A stretch of DNA of 64,000 nucleotides from Aptenodytes patagonicus (lineage: Eukaryota > Chordata > Aves > Sphenisciformes > Spheniscidae). The notes under the pieces are model-generated. The model had not been told where the DNA came from. It was given only the letters and a program-made list of their open reading frames with translations, and ran no database searches. Below, piece after piece: positions 37,583 through 48,070 of this stretch. Position 1 is the stretch's first letter, and every line of letters begins with the position of its first letter. Where the stretch lies: assembly GCF_965638725.1 (NCBI RefSeq), contig NC_134975.1, positions 434,861-498,860 on the forward strand. Direction: 5' to 3'. The position numbers were made by a program, and so were the translations under genes.

Positions 37583-40116
37583 CCGGGAGGGGAGGACGTC
37601 GCGGGCGCGATGGCTTTCTTCCTCAAACCGCGGCCGCGCACGTGGGATCTTGCCCTGGACTACCACACGGTAAAACAGTTCGAAGGTAACCAAAGGCAGC
37701 CGGAGAGGAGCAAAGCACCGATTCCTGATGTTTTCTGGGCTGCATCAAGTGAGATGTCCGTTGGAGTTGGAGATCCTCCAGCTCCACCTTCTATCTCCCT
37801 GGCTCCTCCATCTCCAGCCCTCGTCTCTTGGCTCCTCCATCTCCAGCCCTCGTCTCTTGGCTCCTCCATCTCCAGCCCTCGTCTCTTGGCTCCTCCATCT
37901 CCAGCCCTCGTCTCTTGGCTCCTCCATCTCTGGGCTCCTCCATCTCCAACCTCCATCTCCAACCTTGCCTGGAGATCCTCCATCTCTTGGCTCCTCCATC
38001 TCTTGGCTCCTCCATCTCCAGCCCTCGTCTCTTGGCTCCTCCATCTCCAACCCTCGTCTCTTGGCTCCTCCATCTCTGAGCTCCTCCATCTCCAACCTCC
38101 ATCTCCAACCTTGCCTGGAGATCCTCCATCTCTTGGCTCCTCCATCTCCAGCCCTCGTCTCTTGGCTCCTCCATCTCCAGCCCTCGTCTCTTGGCTCCTC
38201 CATCTCTGGGCTCCTCCATCTCCAACCTCCATCTCCAACCTTGCCTGGAGATCCTCCATCTCTTGGCTCCTCCATCTCCAGCCCTCGTCTCTTGGCTCCT
38301 CCATCTCCAGCCCTCGTCTCTTGGCTCCTCCATCTCCAGCCCTCGTCTCTTGGCTCCTCCATCTCCAACCCTCGTCTCTTGGCTCCTCCATCTCTTGGCT
38401 CCTCCATCTCCAACCTCCATCTCCAGCCTTGCCTGGAGATCCTCCATCTCTTGGCTCCTCCATCTCCAGCCCTCGTCTCTTGGCTCCTCCATCTCCAGCC
38501 CTCGTCTCTTGGCTCCTCCATCTCCAACCCTCGTCTCTTGGCTCCTCCATCTCTGAGCTCCTCCATCTCCAACCTCCATCTCCAACCTTGCCTGGAGATC
38601 CTCCATCTCTTGGCTCCTCCATCTCCAGCCCTCGTCTCTTGGCTCCTCCATCTCCAGCCCTCGTCTCTTGGCTCCTCCATCTCCAGCCCTCGTCTCTTGG
38701 CTCCTCCATCTCTGGGCTCCTCCATCTCCAACCTCCATCTCCAACCTTGCCTGGAGATCCTCCATCTCTTGGCTCCTCCATCTCCAGCCCTCGTCTCTTG
38801 GCTCCTCCATCTCCAGCCCTCGTCTCTTGGCTCCTCCATCTCTGGGCTCCTCCATCTCCAACCTCCATCTCCAACCTTGCCTGGAGATCCTCCATCTCTT
38901 GGCTCCTCCATCTCCAGCCCTCGTCTCTTGGCTCCTCCATCTCCAATCCTCGTCTCTTGGCTCCTCCATCTCCAACCCTTGTCTCTTGGCTCCTCCATCT
39001 CTGGGCTCCTCCATCTCCAACCTCCATCTCCAGCCTTGCCTGGAGATCCTCCATCTCTTGGCTCCTCCATCTCCAGCCCTCGTCTCTTGGCTCCTCCATC
39101 TCCAGCCCTCGTCTCTTGGCTCCTCCATCTCCAACCCTCGTCTCTTGGCTCCTCCATCTCTGGGCTCCTCCATCTCCAACCTCCATCTCCAACCTTGCCT
39201 GGAGATCCTCCATCTCTTGGCTCCTCCATCTCCAGCCCTCGTCTCTTGGCTCCTCCATCTCCAATCCTCGTCTCTTGGCTCCTCCATCTCCAACCCTCGT
39301 CTCTTGGCTCCTCCATCTCCAACCCTCGTCTCTTGGCTCCTCCATCTCTGAGCTCCTCCATCTCCAACCTCCATCTCCAACCTTGCCTGGAGATCCTCCA
39401 TCTCTTGGCTCCTCCATCTCCAACCTGGCCCAGAGCTCCTTCAGCTGCACCTCTCTCCTTTGCTCTTCGGTCTCCCACCTCACCACTCCTCTCCCTTTCT
39501 CCTTGAAAAGTAACCAGTGAAGGGGATTTTGGGGGCGTGCGTCCTCTACGCTTAAGTTTGGCTTCTGATTCCTCCTCTGTTTTGCTCACCAGTGGACGTG
39601 ACTCTGGATCCAGCCACAGCGGGTCCCGAGGTGATCCTCTCTGAGGACCTCAAAGAGGCCACCTGGGGTAGACCTGGACGCCGGTGGCCTGAGGGTCCGG
39701 GCCAGTTCGACACGGATCCGTGCATGTTGGGCAGCGAGGGCTTTACCTCGGGCCGTCACTACTGGGAGGTGGAGGCGAACGGGCGCTTCTGGGCCGTTGG
39801 GGTGGCCCGCGAGTCGGTTCAGAGGAAAGGCCGGGTCCTCTTCAAGCCCAACGCCGAGATTTGGGGCTTGCAGAAGTACGACGAGCTCTGCGTGGCCCTC
39901 ACGGCTCCTTCCAACACCTCCGTCCCGCTCCTCAACGGGGAGATCGGGGTCTACCTGGACTACGAGGTGGGACAGGTCTCCTTCTACGCCGTCGGCAGCC
40001 GCCAACTCATCTTCACCTTCCCTGTGGCCTCCTTCAGTGGAGAGAGGGTCTTCCCCTACTTCTGCGTGCTCCTTTCCACCATCAAACTGATGTCCCCCAT
40101 GTCCCCCAAGGGTTGA
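37583..40116 (+). CDS. B30.2 (PRY-SPRY) gene, 3' part, butyrophilin/TRIM-like
   Basis: The last exon, 39593-40116, encodes a full [60 protein letters not shown], then stop at 40114. It enters in phase 1. A candidate preceding exon, 37583-37685, follows a strong pyrimidine-AG acceptor and ends GAAG before GTAACC. It is phase 0 to 1, contains an ATG at 37610 and would read WDLALDYHTVKQFE directly into VDVTLDPA, a plausible PRY entry. The 1.9 kb intron between them is almost wholly minisatellite. Earlier exons are not identified; they could be the heptad exons at 31-34 kb or lie in the gap. B30.2 domains bind proteins or phosphoantigens in TRIM and butyrophilin families. The B30.2 exon is certain, the upstream exon is not. 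Confidence 0.75.
37790..39425 (+). repeat. 1.6 kb minisatellite, 29-base unit, in the B30.2 gene intron
   Basis: The basic unit is GGCTCCTCCATCTCCAGCCC plus TCGTCTCTT (29 bases). It is interspersed with a longer variant containing CCAACCTTGCCTGGAGATCC, giving a higher-order pattern of roughly 100-270 bases. The array has no stop codon in most frames on either strand, so it yields false open frames of about 600 codons. Confidence 0.95.
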
Positions 40117-40476
40117 TGTGCCGGCAGGGTCCCCCCGAAGCTGGTTGCTCCACGGCGGTTGGAAACGCTCCTTGATGTTCCTCAACTCTTATGTACCAGG
40201 TCTCGGAGCCATTTCCACCTCGGCTCATGGTCCTACCTCCATCTTAGACGTCTCCGTTTTGGGTGACATCCAGTGGGTTTCGGGTCCGAGCTCGGTGCGG
40301 CTCGGCTCGGCTGAAAGCCGCTGTCGTTAAATTCATCCAAAGCTCGTTAAGGGGAGCTGGGCTTCACCGAGCTGGTTTTGAGCTGAAAACTTGGGTTTTC
40401 CTCCCAAACTCGGCCCCCCTCTCAACATTTCTTTTACTGACCTCGCTGCCCGTCGCTGCCCGGGCTTCCAACCTGA

Positions 40477-40682
40477 ATTAAAAAAAATCTTAATTTGTGC
40501 AAGCGTTGCGTTAATACCGGCCGCTACCTCGGTTTAAAACCGATTTTGTCATCACGAGGGGGTGCTCGCGCTCGCTCCCCGCCCCCCCCCCCCCCATTTT
40601 CTTCTGCTCTTCCCCACGCTCAGGACGCGTTTCCGCGTCGTTAATGTGCGATTGATGAGAAACGTGCTCAGAATATAATAAA
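40477..40682 (+). terminator. Candidate poly(A) signals of the B30.2 gene
   Basis: ATTAAA at 40477-40482 and AATAAA at 40677-40682 follow the B30.2 stop by about 360 and 560 bases. Either could be used; the second lies just before the next tandem array. Confidence 0.5.
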
Positions 40683-40734
40683 TACTTTTTTTTTTTCCCC
40701 TTTCCTATAAGAAGGAGGAGGCGTCTGCATCGGA

Positions 40735-42125
40735 CCCACCACCAACCTGCCCCAGCCCCACAACGATACCCCCCCCCCAAAAGGCTGCCCTGGCCCCCAA
40801 GAACCGCCCCCCCCCCCCCAGGGCTGCCCCACATGGGACCCCAAAGGCTGCCCTGGCCCCCCCACAGCCTCCTCAATCCCCTGGGACCCCCAGGACCACC
40901 CAGGGCTGCCCCACATGGACCCCAAAGGCTGCCCTGCCCCCCCCCCCAAAAGCCTCCTCGATCCTCTGGGACCCCCAAGACACACACCCCTCCCCAGGGC
41001 TGCCCCACATGGGACCCCAAAGGCTGCCCCTGGCCCCCAAGAGCCTCCTCGATCCCCTGGGACCCCCAGGACCACCCAGGGCTGCCCCACATGGGACCCC
41101 AAAGGCTGCCCCTGGCCCCCCCACAGCCTCCTCAATCCCCTGGGACCCCAGGACCACCACCCCCCCCCAGGGCTGCCCCACATGGACCCCAAAGGCTGCC
41201 CTGCCCCCCCCCCCCCAGCCTCCTCAATCCCCTGGGACCCCCAGGACACCCCCCACCCCCCCCCCAGGGCTGCCCCACATGGACCCCAAAGGCTGCCTTG
41301 GCCCCCCAAGAGCCTCCTCGATCCCCTGGGACCCCCAGGACCACCCAGGGCTGCCCCACATGGGACCCCCAAAGGCTGTCCTGGCCCCCCCCACAGCCTC
41401 CTCAATCCCCTGGGACCCCCAGGACCACCACCCCCCCCCCCAGGGCTGCCCCACATGGACCCCAAAGGCTGCCCTGCCCCCCCCCCCCCCAGCCTCCTCA
41501 ATCCCCTGGGACCCCCAGGACACCCCACCCCACCCCCCAGGGCTGCCCCACATGGACCCCAAAGGCTGCCCTGGCCCCCCAAGAGCCTCCTCGATCCCCT
41601 GGGACCCCCAGGACCACCACCCCCCCCCCAGGGCTGCCCCACATGGGACCCCAAAGGCTGTCCTGGCCCCCCAAGAGCCTCCTCGATCCCCTGGGACCCC
41701 CAGGACCACCCCCCCCCCCCAGGGCTGCCCCACATGGGACCCCAAAGGCTGTCCTGGCCCCCCAAGAGCCTCCTCAATCCCCTGGGACCCCCCCAGGACC
41801 ACCACCCCCCCCCAGGACTGCCCACATGGACCCCAAAGGCTGCCCTGGCCCCCCAAGAGCCTCCTTGATCCTCTGGGACCCCCAGGACCACCACCCCCCC
41901 AGGGCTGCCCCACATGGGACCCCAAAGGCTGCCCTGGCCCCCCAAGAGCCTCCTCGATCCCCTGGGACCCCCAGGACCACCAACCCCCCAGGCCTGCCCC
42001 ACATGGACCCCAAAGGCTGCCCTGCCCCCCCCCCCAGCCTCCTCAATCCCCTGGGACCCCCAGGACCACCCAGGGCTGCCCCACATGGGACCCCAAAGGC
42101 TGCCCTGGTCCCCCTGGCCTCCTCG
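40735..42125 (+). repeat. 1.4 kb minisatellite, about 80-100 base unit
   Basis: More than a dozen units share GGGCTGCCCCACATGG, ACCCCAAAGGCTGCC and CTCCTCAATCCCCTGGGACC, separated by C runs of varying length. It is strongly strand-asymmetric (C on plus, G on minus) and open in several frames without being a gene. Confidence 0.95.
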
Positions 42126-42229
42126 GTCACCCCCTTTCTCCCATGGGTGGGCCGCCTGCACGGAGCTGGGGGGGGGAAAGGTGGGACCGGGAGAGGGTTT
42201 TTTGCAACCCACCCACCCCCCCCCCCCCC

Positions 42230-42842
42230 GCCATTTTTTGAACCCAAACCTATTTTATGCCGCCCCCCCCCCACCTTTTTGCACCCCGCCATTTCTTGCA
42301 AGGCCCCCCCCAGTTTCTTGCAAACCCCAAGATTTTTTGCAAACCTCCGTATTTTTTTGCAAAACCCCCCTTATTTCGTGCAACCCTCCCTATTATTTTT
42401 TGCAACCCTAAAGCCTAACCCCACTTTTTTTTTTTAAGCCTAAACTCCTTTTTTTAATCCTAAACCCCCTTTTCAGCCTACCCCCCCCCTTTTTTAAGCC
42501 TAAACTCCTTTTTTAAACCTACCCCCCCCTTTTTTTTAAGCCTAAACCCCCTTTTTAAAGTCTAACCCTGTGGGTTTTTTTTTTTTTTAAGCTTAAACTC
42601 CTTAAGTCTAAACCTCTTTTAAGCCTAAACCCCTCTTTCTAAGTCTAATCCCCCTTTTTTAAGCCTAACCCCACTTTTTTTAACGCTAAACTCCCTTTTT
42701 TTTTTTAAACCTCCCCCCCCTTTTTAGCCTAACCCCCCCCGTTTTAAGCCTAAAATCCTTTTTTAAACCTAAACCTCCTTTTTTAGCCTCCCCCCCCCCT
42801 TTTTTAAGCCTAAACTCCTTTTTTTAAACCTCCCCCCCGCCT
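42230..42842 (+). repeat. C/T-rich degenerate tandem repeat
   Basis: Irregular 20-35 base units around CCCCCTTTTTTAAGCCTAAA. Copies vary in C and T run lengths. The motif CCTAAACCCC resembles telomeric sequence only superficially. Confidence 0.8.
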
Positions 42843-43369
42843 TTTTTCTCCAGCCCAGCTGGAGCCACTTGGACGCCCTTTGGGTCAAATAATGAGAATA
42901 TTCATCCTTTTTTTTTTCATTTTTTTTTTTTCCCCAATTCTGGTGGTTGTTTCTTGGGGTTTTTTTTTGGTTTTTTGGTTTGTTTTTTTTTTTAGTCCCC
43001 TCACCCCCAGAATTTTCCAGGGGTCGGGGGCGGGGGGGGGGGGGAACTGAAACAGTTTCTCCCTTCATCGTCGGCTGGAGGGTGAGCGGGGCTCCGCGGC
43101 GGCGGCGGCGGCGCAAGGGGCGGCGATGCCGGGGCCCGCCCGGGTCCGGCCGTCGAAGCCGCCAAGGAAAGCGGGTGTAATTTCAAAAAAAAAACCCCAA
43201 AACCCCCCCAAAAACCCACCCCAAAACCCATCAGGCTCAAAGCAGTAACAGGAACGGCCGCGGGGCGGGGGGGGGAACCGCCGACCAAGAAGGTTCCGGA
43301 TGCACAGCCGCTGCCTTGAAAAATAAATCGCTCTGCCTATGAAGCAGTGAAGATATTTACGTTTTCGCG

Positions 43370-44165
43370 TTGGGTTTTTTCCTAGTTTCTCGGGTTTTTG
43401 AGTTCTTTAGCATTTCAGGTTTTTTAGTTCTTTAGCTCTTTATATTTTTTAGGTTTTTAGGGTTTTAGGGGTTTTTAGGGTTTTTTAGTTCTTTAGTTCT
43501 TTATAGTTTTTCGGTTTTTAGTGTGTTTTTAGTTCTTTAGTTCTTTTTTCGGTTTTAGTTTTTTAGGGTTTTTTTTAGTTCTTTAGCTCTTCATATTTTT
43601 TTGGCTTTCAGTTTTTTAGTTTTGGGGTTTTTTAGTTATTTAGTTCTTTATATTTTTTCGGGTTTTAGGTATTTTTTTAGTTTTTAGTTTTTTTTAGTTC
43701 TTTAGTTCTTTAGTTCTTTCTATTTTTTCAGTTTTTTGGGTTTTAGGCTTTTTTACTTTTTAGGTTTTTTTAGTTCTTTAGTTCTTTTGGTTTTAGGTCT
43801 TTAGGCTTTTTTACATTTTAGGGTTTTTTTAGTTCTTTATCTTTTTTCCTTTATCTTTTTTCGGTTTTTAGGGTTTTTTACTTTTTAGGTTTTTTTAGTT
43901 CTTTACTTCTTTATCTTTTCTCGGTTTTTAGTTGTTTTTTTTTTACTTTTTAGGTTTTTTTAGTTCTTTAGTTCTTTATCTTTTTTCAGGTTTTAGGTTT
44001 TTTTTTACTTTTTAGGTTTTTTTAGTTCTTTAGTTCTTTATCTTTTTTCAGGTTTTAGGGTTTTTTTTTACTTTTTAGGTTTTTTTTAGTTCTTTACTTC
44101 TTTATCTTTTCTCGGTTTTTAGGTTTTTTTACTTTTCAGGGTTTTTTTTTTTTAGTCCATTAGTT
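43370..44165 (+). repeat. T-rich tandem repeat (TTTTTAGTTCTTTAG family)
   Basis: About 0.8 kb of imperfect units combining TTTAGTTCTTTAGTTC, TTTATCTTTTTTCGG and TTTTTACTTTTTAGG. The later copies (from about 43850) show a period near 60 bases. No gene is seen within it. Confidence 0.85.
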
Positions 44166-44396
44166 TTTTCCCATTTTTTTATTTAATAACCCCCCAGACC
44201 GGCTGGATCTGGGGGGGGGTGGGGGGAGCTTCCCAGCTCTGCAAGAAGCAGAAAAGCTTCGAAGACACCTTTGACGCCACCTTCGATGCCAGCGGCTACC
44301 CCCGCCCTGGCCGGTGACTCCAAGAGGCCGGCGGCCGGTGGCCGGCGGCGGCCAGCGCCACGTCTCACGAAGCCGCTGAGAAAGCCCGAGAAATTT

Positions 44397-45113
44397 CATA
44401 GAATCATAGAATCATAGAATCATTGAGGTTGGAAAAGACCTCTAAGATCATCGAGTCCAACCGTCGACCCAACACCCCCATGCCCACTAAACCATGTCCC
44501 TAAGCGCCTCATCTACTCGTCTTTTAAATACCTCCAGGGATGGGGACTCCACCACTTCCCTGGGCAGCCTCTTCCAATGTTTCACCACTCTTTCAGTAAA
44601 GACATTTTTCCTCACGTCCATTCCAAACCTCCCCTGGCGCAACTTGAGGCCGTTTCCTCTCGTCCTATCGCTTGTTCCTTGGGAGAAGAGACCGACCCCA
44701 CCTCGCTACAACCTCCTTTCAGGGAGTTGTAGAGAGCGATGAGGTCTCCCCTCAGCCTCCTTTTCTCCAGGCTGAACAACCCCAGTTCCCTCAGCCGCTC
44801 CTCATAAGACTTGTTCTCCAGACCCCTCACCAGCCTCGTTGCCCTTCTCTGGACACGCTCCAGCACCTCAACGTCCTTCTTGTAGTGAGGGGCCCAAAAC
44901 TGAACACAGTATTCGAGGTGCGGCCTCACCAGTGCCGAGTACAGGGGCACGATCACTTCCCTACTCCTGCTGGCCACACCATTTCTGATACAGGCCAGGA
45001 TGCCATTGGCCTTCTTGGCCGCCTGGGCACACTGCTGGCTCATGTTCAGCCGGCTGTCGACCAGCACCCCCAGGTCCTTTTCCGCCGGGCAGCTTTCCAG
45101 CCACAATTTCACA
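44397..45113 (-). mobile_element. CR1 LINE, 5'-truncated, 3' end
   Basis: The element runs on the minus strand and ends in the CR1 tail repeats (TCTATGATTCTATGATTC). Its ORF2 C-terminal region is largely open for about 166 codons, with [17 protein letters not shown]-type and [12 protein letters not shown] motifs typical of the CR1 reverse-transcriptase C-terminus. It is truncated like most avian CR1 copies. The openness of the frame suggests a comparatively young copy. Confidence 0.95.
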
Positions 45114-46432
45114 TTTCATTTGCACATTTCATTTGCAGCTCACCCGGCACCTCGCTTTTCAGGAGGGCGTCTTTAACGAACGGCGGGTCGTCTTTATAAA
45201 AATCATCCGCTTTTTTTTTTTTTGGACGGGCGAGCAGCTCGGCGAGGCTAAAAGCTGCTCGGGGGGTGGGAGAAGGGTTTGGTCTGCGAACCCCGCACAC
45301 TTCACCCACGAAAAGCAGGTGTTTGTTGTGGGTTTTTTTCGCCCCCCCCTCCCCTTGATGTGCAAAGGTTGAGGGAAAAAACCTAAAATAACAGGAAACA
45401 GCACCTATCGAAGCGGTTTCCGCTGCGCTTCAACGCAAGCAGGCGATTCAGGGCAGCGGCAGACCAGGTTCGTCAACCAACGCTACGTTTTTCTGGCGTG
45501 TTGTTGTCGCGACGAATTGCTCCGTCTGTAACAAACGGGGATAACGTATCGCGCAGAAAACGTCCCGAAAGCGGCAGCCACTAGAAAAAAAAAAAAAAAC
45601 AAAACCCAAAACCACAACCCACCCTTAAAACTCCGGCGCGTGAATTCAGCAGCGCCTGGTGCAATGAGGCAGAACCGAAGAGAAATCTCAAAACGCGTTA
45701 TAAAGAAGAAGAAGAAAAAAAAAAAGGCAAAGTTTTGCCTGTTCACCCACCGGTTTTCGGACATTTCTGGGCAAACCCCTCACTCGGGGTTTTTGTTGCA
45801 GCTATTCCACCTCCGTCTGAGCGATGCCGCAGGGGCGGATCCCGCGGGTTCAAGGCAGGCGGGAAGACCCCAAAAAAGCAGGTTTTGGGTTTGTTTTTTT
45901 CTTTTTTTTCCCTTTGCTCTTTTCCTCAGAGAGGCCAATAAACGCTCGGTATTTCCTCATTAACAGCTGAGATTTAATTCTAGGTCTTTTCCTATTATGA
46001 GGATGCATATCTCTATATACTGGATATAATTCTAAGCCTTTTCCTTTCTTATTTTTTAGTGTTTCACCTTAACTAAAGAAAGGGTGGGACAGTGCACGTG
46101 CAGCTCCACGGAAATGCAAGCAAGCGAGGTCACCTACGCTAAAAGCACGATATACTAAATTAACGTCCCATTTTGCAACGCTTTTGCAGGCAGAACGGGT
46201 CTGAAAAAAGCACCAAAAAAAAAAAAAGCGCCTGAGTTTAAGCACGCGCGCGCGCTCGTCTAAACCCGGCGGGGTGAGGTCCCTTGCTGCAATTCTCCTC
46301 GTTGCGACTACAAGAACCTGTCGGGACCGAGGGAAAGCGGATTTTTGAGCTGCAGTATTTGAAGCGTGGATTTACTGGGGGAGGAAGACGAGCCGTAACT
46401 CTCAGCATTGCTGTTTGACCCACACATACAAA

Positions 46433-46493
<61 letters not shown>

Positions 46494-48070
46494 TGATAGA
46501 TAGTGCCCTACTCCAGGTTAAATTTGTCTCATTCCCCAGCAGTAATTATGAAGTTATTGCTAAATAGTTTGCTCGTTGTTTCTCTGATACAACCCTCAGG
46601 CCACCTCGTCTCGCGAAAATCTTGCAAGCAGCTCGAGGGTGCGTTAAAAGCCCTCAAAAATACTAAATTTACTCGCCATCGAGCGTTACGCGATGCGAAA
46701 ATAGCAGCTGAGCTGAAGACGGTCCTTCCGTAGGGCGAGGACGGACGCGGAGGGGGAGCAGGAAAGGTTTCCCTGGGGTCTGGGCTACGCTGGGACGAAC
46801 CCTGTTGATCCCAGGAGAAGGAGCTGCCAACGCCACAAGCCAAGGACGTCCATAATCCTGTCGTGTCCCCCCCCCCCAAAAAAAAATCCCCCCCCCTCAC
46901 TTTGGTGAAACGTTGCTGGGAGAGCATCTGAGAAGACAACGATCACCAAATTGCTAAAAGAGGAGAAAACAAAGGATTTCATCAGTCCTGGGAAAAAGCT
47001 GGATCCTTTAGCTATTACTGCTAAATACCGCTAAAAAATAAAGTGCTGCTAAATCCTACTATCCTCACGTTTACACCTTCACCGACAGTCCCCAAGTTGA
47101 GATGCTCGTCAAAAAAAGTCTTCCCTGGATGCGGCTGTCCGTGCAGACAGGTCAGCTTTCGTCAAGACGAGATGCTGGAAAGTCTTCCCTGGACACAGCG
47201 TTCCACGAAAACGTGCAAAATCTTTTCTTTTACTCCTCCTCTTCTTTAAAAACCTTGCTGGCTTTTATCCCTAACCTCACCGGCGCGTTAAGGCGAAGAC
47301 GTCCCCTTCTCTTTCCAACCAGTTGGTGCTGGTCGCTCCAACCTTGACTTGGCAGATCCTCCCCAATCCTGCCGCTGTCCTACCCCCAGAGCTGTGTCCC
47401 TGGAGAGAATTAATCTGATTTTTGATGCGTGGAAGCCTCTTCACCTTCGCCTCGCTCTTGATACAGAGCCACGTACGGTCACGGGTTGACTTGGTTGCTT
47501 TGCAGCTTGGGCTTTCCTGCAGACGAGAGCAGCAAATCCTTGGAGGCCTTGCAAGCGTTGTCCATCCTTGCAGCATTTCCACATACTCGTAAGGTGTCGG
47601 GAAGCCTTTCTCAGCCAAGCAAGCCTGAAGGTCGCTCCTTTAACGCCACAAAAAGTGGGAAAAGCTAAAATCCTACGGCGTTTGCCCATTCTTCTGGTCG
47701 CGCCGTGCAAGGCCTGCTAAGCTTCACCCTCCAGATGTCCTCCCCGGGGGTCATCGGTACGGCTGTGACTTTCCTCGTCCTCTGACATTTAATTGCAAGT
47801 GGGGTTACGAATAAGTCATTACCAGGTGTGAACTGCAGGGGTGCTGCGAGCAATCACCAGGTATTTTTCACTGGTCGTATGGCAAAGTTTTGGGTTGGCA
47901 AATGCAAACGCGCGATAACTTTGGCTCCTACCTGGCAATTTTTGGCAACAGGCTTTCCCCCCCCCCCCCGAGTTTGCTTTTTCTGTGGGTTTGTTTTTTT
48001 TTTGAGGTTTTCTTTTGTTTCTCAATCGTGCACAGGGTATTTGGGTTTGAGGAGCACTCCCTGCAGCCCC
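45114..48070. other. Region between CR1 and the first lectin, no firm gene
   Basis: It contains an AAT microsatellite and two unexplained short open frames (see findings). No splice-supported exon or known repeat family was recognised. Confidence 0.45.
46431..46492 (+). repeat. (AAT)n microsatellite
   Basis: About 20 uninterrupted AAT copies. Confidence 0.98.

Noticed and set aside
37610-39589. Open frames of 500-640 codons on both strands encoding repetitive Ser/Leu/Pro or Glu/Arg/Trp peptides
   Set aside because: They lie over a 29-base minisatellite that is open in almost every frame; this is a repeat artefact, not codon constraint.
40668-42437. Open frames up to 534 codons rich in Pro/Gly
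   Set aside because: They follow a C-rich tandem repeat and are open in several frames at once, with no splice or start evidence.
42230-42842. Interstitial telomere repeats suggested by CCTAAACCCC
   Set aside because: The unit is irregular, about 20-35 bases and never an uninterrupted CCCTAA series.
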